A stretch of DNA of 40,652 nt from Chloroflexota bacterium (GTDB lineage: Bacteria > Chloroflexota > Anaerolineae > Anaerolineales > Anaerolineaceae): positions 1 through 40,652 of the forward strand of contig JAKQFH010000024.1 of NCBI GenBank assembly GCA_029556265.1. Direction: 5' to 3'. Below the pieces are notes generated by a model. That model made no database searches. It had not been told where the DNA came from and saw nothing but the letters and a program-made list of their open reading frames with translations. Below are positions 7,147-14,533 of the stretch, in pieces. Position 1 is the first letter of the stretch; every line of letters starts with the position of its first letter. Both the position numbers and the translations under genes were made by a program.

Positions 7147-7815
7147 ATGTCTGAAACTTACACTTTAGCAGAAGCCACCTTAAAAACCATCCAGGATCGG
7201 CGCAGTATCCGGGATTATTCACCTGAGCCGGTTTCGGATGAGGACCTCGCCTTGATTTTGGAGGCCGCGCGTTTGGCCCCCTCAGGTGAAAACGCGCAGC
7301 CCTGGCGTTTTATTGTGGTTAAAGATGAAGCTACCCGCAAGAAGTTAGGAGATATTTCCGGCGGCGGGAGCGGGAGAAGATTTACCGCGGAATTTATGAC
7401 CAAGAAGATGCAGCAGCGCTTCGCAAGCTTGGAAGACGAAGCTAAAAAGAAAGCTGCTTACGAGAAGTTAACTTCGGGCGCGGTTTCTATGTTTGCCGCC
7501 ACCGCTCCGGTCAACATTATCGTCATCGGGCGCAAAGATGTCTGGGATCTCCCTTTCGACACCTCCGCGGCGATTGAAAACATCTTACTGATGGTAACCG
7601 CCCTTGGTTTAGGCGCTTGTTGGGTCATCGCTCCTTGCATCGACGTCCGTGATGAAAACCGGCTGCGCAAGCTGCTGAATATCCCCGACGAATATAAAGC
7701 GATCAGCCTGATATCCATCGGGCATCCAACCCGCCCGCATCGCCCGCGTCCACGCATGCCCATCAAAGACCTTGTGTTTGACGAATCATTCGGAATTCCC
7801 TACTATAAGGAGTAA
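7147..7815 (+). CDS. Nitroreductase-family FMN oxidoreductase
   Basis: This 222-residue nitroreductase-fold flavoprotein opens the core with IQDRRSIRDYSPEPVSDEDL, the usual FMN-phosphate-binding arginine-serine motif. It continues with ARLAPSGENAQPWRFIVV and the late GLGACWV segment that packs on the flavin. It should bind FMN and act as a dimer on quinones, nitro compounds, enones or iodinated aromatics using NAD(P)H; the substrate cannot be read off. A strong AAAAGGAGAGCAA site precedes the ATG. It is the first gene of the plus-strand operon and its stop is one base from the next start, so it is co-translated with the six-cysteine protein. Confidence 0.9.
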   Translation: MSETYTLAEATLKTIQDRRSIRDYSPEPVSDEDLALILEAARLAPSGENAQPWRFIVVKDEATRKKLGDISGGGSGRRFTAEFMTKKMQQRFASLEDEAKKKAAYEKLTSGAVSMFAATAPVNIIVIGRKDVWDLPFDTSAAIENILLMVTALGLGACWVIAPCIDVRDENRLRKLLNIPDEYKAISLISIGHPTRPHRPRPRMPIKDLVFDESFGIPYYKE

Positions 7816-7816
7816 C

Positions 7817-8281
7817 ATGAGCGATAAAGGCATATCTCACGAATATTTGAACGATTTGGTTTTCGACCTGGAAAAAGCCTTTTGGGATGAACGCGGACGT
7901 GGGTGCCGCTTTCGCATGATGGAAGTCGGACGGGAAATCTACGAGTCTGACTGCAAATCCCGCATCCGCAGCTCCGAAATCCCCGCGATAATTAGCGCGG
8001 TCGGCGAGGTCTTGAAGGAAATGAATGTGATTGGAAGCGTCAGCTTCGAGCAAGAAGACCTTACCCTGCGCGTGTCGGTACAAGGCTGTCTCCATTTACC
8101 AGTTGAAGAACGCATGCTGGAATATGGTATCGAACCATTCACCTGCGTTCCTGCCAATCTCATCATTATGGGCATCGAAGACAAACTAGACCGTCAGGTT
8201 GAGCTTGCCGAAATCAAATGCGAAAACGGCGTCTGCCAGCTTCTGCTGATTGTTTTCGACCGCCCTGCCTCGGTCGTGTAA
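7817..8281 (+). CDS. Conserved-looking cytoplasmic protein with six cysteines, unknown function
   Basis: This 154-residue protein has no signal peptide or membrane segment. Cysteines fall at 30, 46, 91, 110, 135 and 140. The pattern QGCLHLPVEERMLEYGIEPFTC and then LAEIKCENGVCQ resembles the cysteine-containing C-terminal halves of V4R/ligand-binding proteins, but I do not recognise the family. ORF start at 7772 is possible; 7817 is chosen because AAGGAG overlaps the nitroreductase stop at the right distance. It is wedged between the nitroreductase and the CoA-transferase, so it could be a cofactor-binding partner or small enzyme of the same pathway. A metal or Fe-S site is an inference from the paired cysteines only. 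Confidence 0.75.
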   Translation: MSDKGISHEYLNDLVFDLEKAFWDERGRGCRFRMMEVGREIYESDCKSRIRSSEIPAIISAVGEVLKEMNVIGSVSFEQEDLTLRVSVQGCLHLPVEERMLEYGIEPFTCVPANLIIMGIEDKLDRQVELAEIKCENGVCQLLLIVFDRPASVV

Positions 8282-8282
8282 G

Positions 8283-9182
8283 ATGAACAAACTCAGTTCC
8301 CTACACGAAGCGGTCGCGTCCATTCAACCCGGCGCGCATGTGGCGCTGCCAGGCTTCGCCATCGCGCGCTGCGCGATGGCGTTCACGCATGAAGTCATCC
8401 GGCAGGGCATCAACCACCTGACGCTCTCCCAATGCGTCGGCGCTATGGACGCGGATATCCTGGTGGGCGCTGGTATGGCTGACCGCCTTATTTATGGCGG
8501 CGGCTCGTTGGACCGTTTTGGAAGACTTAGCGCCGTCAACCGCGGCATTGAAACCGGCACACTGGCTGCCGAGGAGTACAGCAGCCTTTCAGTTACCTTC
8601 CGTTACCTGGCTGGCTCTCTCGGGCTTCCATTTATCCCGATTCGCTCATTGCAGGGCTCTGACCTGCTCGCAAATCTTAAAGAACATCATCCGGACGATG
8701 TCGCGACCATCCAGGATCCTTTCACAGGCGATGACTGGCTGGCGCTAAAACCCCTCCTGCCGGACGTCGCCATCGCAATCGTTTCCGCCGCAGACGCGGA
8801 GGGCAACGCGCAAATTGACGGCCCGCGCTGGGATAACCTCGAACAAGCCCGGGCAAGCAAGCGTACTATCGTGCTGGCGCAGAAAATCATCTCCACCGAA
8901 GAAATCCGCAAACACCCCGACCGCAACGTAATCCCTGGTTTTCTTGTCTCGCATGTCGTGCACGTTCCGTACGCCGCGCACCCGTGTTCTCTCTTCCAGG
9001 CGTATGATTACGACGCGGATCATATCCGTCTGTACGCAGAGGCGGCGCAGAGCCCGGAAGGGATGCGCGCCTATCTGGATAGCTACGTCTATGGAGTGCC
9101 GGATCACGCGGCGTACCTTGCCAAAGTTGGCGGGGATGAGCTTATCAAAAAAATCGACGCGGATCCGGAGCGAGGATATTAA
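8283..9182 (+). CDS. CoA-transferase subunit A (glutaconate CoA-transferase type)
   Basis: This 299-residue alpha subunit of a two-subunit class I CoA-transferase moves CoA between carboxylic acids. The N-terminal SLHEAVASIQPGAHVALPGFA corresponds to the usual opening with glycine-rich strand. CVGAMDADILVGAGMADRLIYGG and the later IVSAADAEGNAQIDG are family landmarks. The start at 8283 follows the previous stop by one base and has only a weak ribosome site, so translation is probably coupled. The adjacent subunit B carries the catalytic glutamate. Relatives act on glutaconate, acetate, succinate and 3-oxoacids; the glutaconate-like length fits best, with the precise acid unknown. Confidence 0.85.
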   Translation: MNKLSSLHEAVASIQPGAHVALPGFAIARCAMAFTHEVIRQGINHLTLSQCVGAMDADILVGAGMADRLIYGGGSLDRFGRLSAVNRGIETGTLAAEEYSSLSVTFRYLAGSLGLPFIPIRSLQGSDLLANLKEHHPDDVATIQDPFTGDDWLALKPLLPDVAIAIVSAADAEGNAQIDGPRWDNLEQARASKRTIVLAQKIISTEEIRKHPDRNVIPGFLVSHVVHVPYAAHPCSLFQAYDYDADHIRLYAEAAQSPEGMRAYLDSYVYGVPDHAAYLAKVGGDELIKKIDADPERGY

Positions 9183-9183
9183 G

Positions 9184-9948
9184 ATGACAACTGATTATTC
9201 ACCCTCAGAATTAATGGCAGTCGCCGGCTCCCGCGAACTTAAGGACGGTCAGGTTGTGGCTGTGGGTTTGGGCTTGCCGGTGGTTGCGTCCTTCCTTGCA
9301 AAGCAAACGCATGCCCCCAACATGACCATTCTCTTTGAACTGGGTGTTGTGGACCCGGAACCTGTCGACAGCGGCGTGGGTCTGGCAGACCCGCGCGTCT
9401 GGTACCGGGCCAAGGTGCTCAGCAGTTTCGTGGATATCCTGGGTATGGTTTTGCATAAAGGGCGTGTGGATGTCGGTTTTTTGGGCGGTTTGGAAGTTGA
9501 CCAATACGGCAACCTCAATACCACCCTGGTTGGCGACCCGCGTGGGAAATTCCGGCACATGGTTGGCAGCGGCGGCGCGAATGATATCGCCTCTTGCGCC
9601 AATAAAACTGTCATCATCATCAGGCACGAAGCCCGAAAGCTGAAGGAAACCATTTCCTTCATCACCAGTCCGGGTTATATCAGCGGCGGCAGCGCTCGCG
9701 CAGACTTGAACATGCGCGGAGGGCCGGAACGTGTTATCACGGACAAAGCGATTTTTGGTTTTCACCCCGAAACAAAGCGTATGCAGCTCCTCTCCATCCA
9801 CCCGAGGAACTCGCTCGAGGATGTTCTCGGCACAATGGGTTTTAAGCCGGAAATAAGCGGATCCATCCCCTTCACCGAGCCGCCCACCCGGGAACAACTG
9901 CGCTTGATTCGTGAACAAATCGACCCCACAAGAATGTATATGGGGTAG
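9184..9948 (+). CDS. CoA-transferase subunit B (glutaconate CoA-transferase type)
   Basis: This is the 254-residue beta subunit. The probable catalytic glutamate is E52 in LFELGVVDPEP, which lines up with E54 of glutaconate CoA-transferase beta. It forms a covalent glutamyl-CoA intermediate. GFLGGLEVDQYGNLNTTLVGD and GSGGANDIAS are further family motifs. An upstream in-frame extension to 8944 lies entirely inside subunit A and is rejected; GAGG before the ATG at 9184 supports the chosen start. One base separates it from subunit A. The next gene is a ferredoxin, so CoA transfer may be linked to a low-potential redox step. Confidence 0.88.
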   Translation: MTTDYSPSELMAVAGSRELKDGQVVAVGLGLPVVASFLAKQTHAPNMTILFELGVVDPEPVDSGVGLADPRVWYRAKVLSSFVDILGMVLHKGRVDVGFLGGLEVDQYGNLNTTLVGDPRGKFRHMVGSGGANDIASCANKTVIIIRHEARKLKETISFITSPGYISGGSARADLNMRGGPERVITDKAIFGFHPETKRMQLLSIHPRNSLEDVLGTMGFKPEISGSIPFTEPPTREQLRLIREQIDPTRMYMG

Positions 9949-9974
9949 ACCATTTATCGGAAGGAACAGCTAAA

Positions 9975-10160
9975 ATGCCCTATATCGTTACCAATGCATG
10001 TATCCTCTGTGGAGCCTGCGTGGCTGGCTGCCCCAGCGATGCCATCACCGAGGATGAAACCCAATCCCATATTGACCCGGAAATTTGTGTGGAATGCGGC
10101 ACTTGTGAGGTAAACTGCCCCGTAGGTGCGATTTATTTTGCGGAAGAACCAGACCTTTAA
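9975..10160 (+). CDS. 2[4Fe-4S] ferredoxin
   Basis: This is a 61-residue clostridial-type ferredoxin. It has two cluster motifs, CILCGACVAGCP and CVECGTCEVNCP, in the classical CxxCxxCxxxCP arrangement, with each last cysteine completing the other cluster. It carries electrons at low potential in the cytoplasm. Likely partners are the AOR at 2793, which needs a ferredoxin acceptor, and the flavoproteins of the window. AAGGAACAG precedes the start at a good distance. It lies 26 bases after the CoA-transferase. Confidence 0.95.
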   Translation: MPYIVTNACILCGACVAGCPSDAITEDETQSHIDPEICVECGTCEVNCPVGAIYFAEEPDL

Positions 10161-10208
10161 GGCTTGTTCGGTTCATTTTTTAATATTGAAGTAAAAAAAG
10201 GAAGAAAG

Positions 10209-11495
10209 ATGACTGCAATCACAAAAGAAGCTGCTCTTGAATATCATCATTTGAACGGGGTCCCTGGCAAGATAGCCGTAGTGCCTACCAAACCCTTGGC
10301 AACGCAATATGATTTAGGTCTTGCCTACACGCCTGGCGTTGCGTACCCGGTTTTGGAAATTGAGAAAGACCCACTGCTTGCCTATCAATACACCTCCAAA
10401 GGCAATCTGGTAGCGGTCGTCTCTAATGGCACCGCCATCCTTGGTCTTGGAGACCGCGGCCCGCTGGCCTCCAAACCGGTCATGGAAGGCAAAGGCGTTT
10501 TGTTTAAAGCCTTCGCGGACGTTGACGTGTTCGATATTGAAGTAGATTCCCATGACCCTGATGTCGTCATTGAGGTCACCCGGGCGATAGCTCCCAGCTT
10601 TGGCGGCATCAACCTGGAAGATATCAAAGCGCCCGAATGTTTTTACATTGAGACCAAACTGAAGGAACTCCTGGATATTCCTGTTTTTCACGATGACCAG
10701 CACGGCACCGCGATTATCACCGGCGCGGCTCTGTTGAACGCGCTGGAGCTGACCAATCGGAAGATTACGGATATAAAAATAGTTTTTGCCGGGGCGGGCT
10801 CCGCAGGCATGTCCTGCGCGAATCACCTGATTCATCTCGGCCTTCCTCGCGAGAATATTTATATGGTCGATACCAAAGGCTTGATTTACAAGGGACGCAC
10901 CGAATCCATGAACCCTTACAAGGTGGCATTCGAAAACGGCGACGGTCCCGCATCGCTCGGAGAGGTCATGGAAGGCGCGGACGTATTCTTCGGTCTGTCA
11001 GCCGCCGATATCGTGAGCCAGGAAATGGTCAAGCGCATGGAAAAGAACCCAATCATCTTTGCAATGTCGAACCCTAACCCGGAGATTAAATACGAACTCG
11101 CCAAACAGGCCCGTCCGGATTGCATCATGGGTACCGGGCGTTCCGATTATCCCAACCAGATAAATAACGTGCTCGGCTTTCCGTTCATCTTCCGCGGCGC
11201 TTTGGACGTGCGCGCCAGCGCGATTAATGAAGAAATGAAACTGGCAGCTTCGTACGCCTTGGCGGAATTAGCCAAACAGCCTGTTCCCCAGGATGTCTTG
11301 GATGCGTACGGACTTGACCATCTTGAATTCGGACCCGACTACATCGTCCCCAAACCTCTGGACAAACGCGTTTGTCTGTACGAAGCCCCTGCCGTTGCCA
11401 AAGCCGCGATGGACAGCGGCGTCGCGCGGATTGCGATTGACCTTGAGGCGTATAAAGCGCATCTCGAAGAACGCCTTGTTAATAAGTCCAGATAG
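10209..11495 (+). CDS. NAD(P)-dependent malic enzyme
   Basis: This 428-residue malic enzyme converts malate to pyruvate and CO2 with NAD(P). The malic N-terminal domain has Y40 in LAYTPGVAYP (catalytic tyrosine), K95 in MEGKGVLFK (catalytic lysine) and metal ligands around E137/D138 and D162/D163 (FHDDQHGTA). The Rossmann part begins at VFAGAGSAGM near residue 193. Length matches the short bacterial type without the phosphotransacetylase domain. A TTG start at 10164 is possible; 10209 is preferred for AAAGGAAGAAAG just upstream. With the fumarase genes that follow it makes a fumarate to malate to pyruvate route. Confidence 0.93.
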   Translation: MTAITKEAALEYHHLNGVPGKIAVVPTKPLATQYDLGLAYTPGVAYPVLEIEKDPLLAYQYTSKGNLVAVVSNGTAILGLGDRGPLASKPVMEGKGVLFKAFADVDVFDIEVDSHDPDVVIEVTRAIAPSFGGINLEDIKAPECFYIETKLKELLDIPVFHDDQHGTAIITGAALLNALELTNRKITDIKIVFAGAGSAGMSCANHLIHLGLPRENIYMVDTKGLIYKGRTESMNPYKVAFENGDGPASLGEVMEGADVFFGLSAADIVSQEMVKRMEKNPIIFAMSNPNPEIKYELAKQARPDCIMGTGRSDYPNQINNVLGFPFIFRGALDVRASAINEEMKLAASYALAELAKQPVPQDVLDAYGLDHLEFGPDYIVPKPLDKRVCLYEAPAVAKAAMDSGVARIAIDLEAYKAHLEERLVNKSR

Positions 11496-11504
11496 AGGCG
11501 TACC

Positions 11505-12377
11505 GTGCGCGATATCACATCAGAACTTGTCGAACTCGTAAGGATCACTTCGACAGACTTGCCCAAATCCATTCAGGAGGCGCTCGACAAGGCCCGCGCC
11601 GTCGAAACCGAGGGCTCCGCGGCACAGGCTGCCATGGTGTCAATTCTCGAAAACGTGGAAATGAGCCGTCGGAACCAAACGCCAATTTGCCAGGATACTG
11701 GAACTCCGCTGTTCTTTGTCAAATACGGACAAAGCTGGGAGCCGGGCGCGCTGAAAACCCAAATCCGGGCAGCTATTGCCGAGGCTACCAAGCGCTCCTA
11801 TTTGCGCCCGAACGCGGTGGATTCCCTGCATGGGAAGAACACCGGCAACAACCTTGGCGATGATAATTTTCCAACCATTCACCTCCAGGAAATTCCGGGA
11901 GATGAATTGATTGTTGACCTGATGCTAAAAGGCGGCGGTTGTGAGAACGTCGGCAGGCAATATTCTTTGCCCGACGTCGGTCTCGGCGCTGACCGCGACC
12001 TGGAAGGCGTGCGCAAAGTTGTGCTCGACGCGGTCTATCAGGCACAAGGACAAGGCTGCGCGCCGGGTTTCTTGGGTGTTGCCATTGGCGGGGACCGCGG
12101 CAGCGGTTACCTCGTCTCCAAGGAAGCCTTGTTAGCTGGTCTGCATACTGAAAACCCGGACCCGGAACTGGCGGCATTGGAGCAGCGTATCACGGAAGAA
12201 GCCAACACCCTGGGAATCGGCCCAATGGGTTTTGGCGGCAAATCCACCGTGCTTGGCACCAAAATCCGCGCGTCGCACCGTTTACCGGCTTCTTTCTTTG
12301 TGACGATTTCCTATATGTGTTGGGCTTATCGCCACCGGACCATGACAATTGAAGGGACTGAGGTGAAATACGCATGA
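11505..12377 (+). CDS. Class I fumarate hydratase alpha subunit (Fe-S)
   Basis: This is the 290-residue N-terminal half of a two-subunit class I hydro-lyase of the fumarase/L(+)-tartrate dehydratase family. Three cluster cysteines are visible: C62 in ICQDTGTP, C146 in GGGCENVGR and C185 in GQGCAPGFLG. They hold the oxygen-sensitive [4Fe-4S] cluster that binds substrate. The gene starts with GTG, supported by GAGG upstream. Its stop overlaps the beta subunit start as ATGA. Neighbouring malic enzyme favours fumarase over tartrate dehydratase, but sequence alone does not separate the two firmly. Confidence 0.9.
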   Translation: MRDITSELVELVRITSTDLPKSIQEALDKARAVETEGSAAQAAMVSILENVEMSRRNQTPICQDTGTPLFFVKYGQSWEPGALKTQIRAAIAEATKRSYLRPNAVDSLHGKNTGNNLGDDNFPTIHLQEIPGDELIVDLMLKGGGCENVGRQYSLPDVGLGADRDLEGVRKVVLDAVYQAQGQGCAPGFLGVAIGGDRGSGYLVSKEALLAGLHTENPDPELAALEQRITEEANTLGIGPMGFGGKSTVLGTKIRASHRLPASFFVTISYMCWAYRHRTMTIEGTEVKYA

Positions 12378-13009
12378 GCGGAAAAGAATTCAAACGAATT
12401 TGCGTGCCAATCTCTGATGAAGCCATACGCGACCTGAAAATTGGGGATTCGGTTCTCCTCAGCGGCACCATTGTTACCGGGCGCGATACGGTACACAAGT
12501 GGTTTATGGACAGCTTCATCGCCAGGACTGTTCCTGTATCTGCCGAAGACGAACGGATTCATACTGAACTGAAACAGCTGCATCGGGATGGCGTCATTTA
12601 CCACTGCGGTCCGGTAGTCAGCGGGCTGCAAGATAAAAACTACCGTTTCGTGGCTGCCGGGCCCACCACCAGCATCCGCGAGGAAGCCTACCAGGGCGCG
12701 GTGATGGAACATTTCCATATGAAAGGAGTCATCGGGAAAGGCGGCATGGGCGCGAAGACTTTGACAGCCTGCGCCAAAATCCCGGCGGTTTATTTCCACG
12801 CCATTGGCGGCGCTGCCTCCTTGATAGCGGAGTCGGTGAAGAAGGTGCTCGGGGTCTATAAATTGGAATTCGGCGTTCCTGAAGCGTTGTGGGTCATTCA
12901 AGTTGAAGACTTCCCGGTGGTGGTAACCATGGATTCTCACGGGAACAGTTTGCACGCTGAGATTCAGAAGATATCGCAGCAAAAGCTTGATGCGATTTTA
13001 GGGAATTAG
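12374..13009 (+). CDS. Class I fumarate hydratase beta subunit
   Basis: This 211-residue C-terminal half of the class I hydro-lyase has the substrate-binding motif TGRDTVHKW near residue 35. That corresponds to the T-x-R-D-x-x-H-K motif of the family. GPTTSIREEAYQ and GKGGMG follow. Overlap with the alpha subunit (ATGA at 12374) ensures equal synthesis. Together they hydrate fumarate to malate reversibly. It is the last gene before a 104-base gap with a hairpin, after which an Ldh2-family dehydrogenase follows in the same direction. Confidence 0.9.
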   Translation: MSGKEFKRICVPISDEAIRDLKIGDSVLLSGTIVTGRDTVHKWFMDSFIARTVPVSAEDERIHTELKQLHRDGVIYHCGPVVSGLQDKNYRFVAAGPTTSIREEAYQGAVMEHFHMKGVIGKGGMGAKTLTACAKIPAVYFHAIGGAASLIAESVKKVLGVYKLEFGVPEALWVIQVEDFPVVVTMDSHGNSLHAEIQKISQQKLDAILGN

Positions 13010-13051
13010 TAGGTGTGTCAGCTTCGGGTACAGCAGTTGGTAAATAATCAA

Positions 13052-13090
13052 CCCCGGCTTCTTTGTGATAGAAAATGAGGACAGCCGGGG
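13052..13090 (+). terminator. Stem-loop between fumarase and Ldh2-family gene
   Basis: CCCCGGCT (13052-13059) pairs with AGCCGGGG (13083-13090) around a 23-base loop. No T-run follows, so it may be a weak terminator or an RNA-stability element that tunes expression of the downstream dehydrogenase rather than a full stop. Confidence 0.4.
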
Positions 13091-13113
13091 ATTAGTTTAC
13101 GGCAGGTAAACAC

Positions 13114-14163
13114 ATGAAAGTCAAACGGGAAGATTTATTCAAAGCCTCTGTTGCGCTCCTGATCGCGGCGGGAGAAAGCCCCGAGGGCGCCGCTTTCGTC
13201 GCGGAAACTTTTTGCAAAGCAGACGCCCGTGGGATAACAACCCACGGCTCCTATCTGATCAACCCGATCTTCAAACGGGTCCGAGCCGGTCAATTAACCC
13301 TCCCTACCAAAGCCGCACTTGTGGTTGACACTGCCGCGGTGGCTGTTGTCGATGGTGGCGACGGCTTGGGGCCGGTTGCGGGTAAATTTGCTGCCGATGA
13401 AGCGATTGCCCGCGCGAAGCAGTTTGGCGTGAGTTTGGTACTCATTCGCAATACCAACAGCGTTGGCTCTCTGGCGTATTACACTGAGATGATAGCCCGG
13501 GAGGGGATGATAGCTTTGATGAGCAGCAATGCCGCGCCTTCCATGGCACCATTCGGCGGCGTTGAAGCCTTCACCGGGACAAACCCGATAGCGATAGCCA
13601 TGTATACCGGACGGGACCTGCTTTTTTCTGCGGATATGGCTACCAGCGTGGTAGCCCGCGGGAAGATACGCCAGTCCGCCAGGCGGGGGTTGGAAATCCC
13701 GGGCGATTGGGCGTTGGATGAACACGGCAACCCGACTACCGACCCGAATGAGGCGCTGAAGGGCACACTTTTGCCGATGGGCGGCCCAAAGGGCTCAGCT
13801 ATCGCGTTGGCAGTAGACATTCTTTCGGGGATGGTGGCTGGCGCCAAGCACGCCCCGGATGTCAAGAGCTTCCATGACCTGGACGGCCCGACCGGGGTTG
13901 GCGCGTCGTTGGCCGCGATCGACATCTCCAAATTCATGCCTCTGGAAGACTACAAATTTGAAATGGACGCCTACATTAGCAGATTAAAGGGGATGAAAAA
14001 GGCCGGAGCGGCGTCCGATATCTACCTCCCTGGTGAAATTGAGCACAACAAAGAGGTGGAAAGCATGCAATCTGGGATTCTGCTGGATGATGACGCGGTG
14101 AAAGCGCTGAACCAGTTATTGGAATCCATCGAATCACCTGTTCAACTGACTCCCTTGGGTTGA
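13114..14163 (+). CDS. Ldh2/MDH2-family NAD(P)-dependent malate/L-lactate/2-hydroxyacid dehydrogenase
   Basis: This 349-residue member of the Ldh2 family oxidises 2-hydroxy acids such as malate, sulfolactate, ureidoglycolate and diketogulonate-type substrates with NAD(P). The catalytic histidine is H44 in DARGITTHGSYL. The cofactor region contains NTNSVGSLAYYTEMIAREG and ALMSSNAAPSMAPFGG. GTNPIAIAMYT and PMGGPKGSAIALAVDILSG near residue 230 are family landmarks. Its fold differs from classical lactate dehydrogenase. Position after fumarase and malic enzyme would suit a malate dehydrogenase role, but a substrate specific to this pathway is equally possible. A strong hairpin follows the gene. 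Confidence 0.88.
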   Translation: MKVKREDLFKASVALLIAAGESPEGAAFVAETFCKADARGITTHGSYLINPIFKRVRAGQLTLPTKAALVVDTAAVAVVDGGDGLGPVAGKFAADEAIARAKQFGVSLVLIRNTNSVGSLAYYTEMIAREGMIALMSSNAAPSMAPFGGVEAFTGTNPIAIAMYTGRDLLFSADMATSVVARGKIRQSARRGLEIPGDWALDEHGNPTTDPNEALKGTLLPMGGPKGSAIALAVDILSGMVAGAKHAPDVKSFHDLDGPTGVGASLAAIDISKFMPLEDYKFEMDAYISRLKGMKKAGAASDIYLPGEIEHNKEVESMQSGILLDDDAVKALNQLLESIESPVQLTPLG

Positions 14164-14218
14164 GGGGCCAAATCTGAACCGACACGGTGATTTCCATTTA
14201 GGGTAAGACGTCAGTCAA

Positions 14219-14252
14219 CACAGGAATCAGGCACATCCGCCTGATTCCTGTG
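14219..14252 (+). terminator. Strong hairpin terminator after the metabolic operon
   Basis: A perfect 14-bp stem, CACAGGAATCAGGC pairing with GCCTGATTCCTGTG around a six-base loop, lies 55 bases after the Ldh2-family stop. Only GCTTTAATT follows, so the T-tract is weak, but stem strength and position fit the end of the operon. Confidence 0.7.
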
Positions 14253-14386
14253 GCTTTAATTAACCAATACTGACATTTTCCGCTCAACCCTGTGGTCTGT
14301 ATTCCAATTTGTAGTCAGGTTTTCATTAACCCGCTGATTTCCGATACTCCTCTCAAACAGCCGCGCGTTTTTCACAGTCACCTTTC

Positions 14387-14409
14387 ATTTATTCCTGTTT
14401 GGAAATTAT
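14387..14409. promoter_or_regulatory. LysR-type (T-N11-A) box upstream of the flavoprotein operon
   Basis: The core is TTCC-TGTTT-GGAA inside a 23-base element that matches 21 of 23 positions at 26540-26562. It ends 16 bases before the -35 box, centred about 63 bases upstream of the predicted start. That is where LysR-type activators hold their recognition site. Confidence 0.65.
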
Positions 14410-14425
14410 CCAGAGAAAAAATGAA

Positions 14426-14454
14426 TTGCTTTCCCGTCTCCCTCCACCTATAAT
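14426..14454 (+). promoter_or_regulatory. Promoter of the flavoprotein-esterase operon
   Basis: TTGCTT is followed after 17 bases by a perfect TATAAT. The poor -35 and perfect -10 fit an activator-dependent promoter. Start of transcription would be near 14461, giving a leader of about 73 bases. The preceding AAAAAATGAATTGCT is identical in the promoter at 26496-26523. Confidence 0.7.
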
Positions 14455-14533
14455 TTTGTTACTAGGTAATTTGATATTTTTCTGAATTTTTCGTTAATAA
14501 GCCCCGGTTGTGTAGAGAAAAGGAGAATGAATC

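Larger units (their letters stand above)
14164..14533 (+). promoter_or_regulatory. Intergenic region with terminator, LysR-type box and promoter
   Basis: This 370-base gene-free stretch holds, in order, the hairpin at 14219-14252, an AT-rich segment without recognisable signals, the T-N11-A box at 14387-14409, and the promoter at 14426-14454. It ends in AAAAGGAGAATGAATC before the flavoprotein start. I see no small gene in it. Confidence 0.7.
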
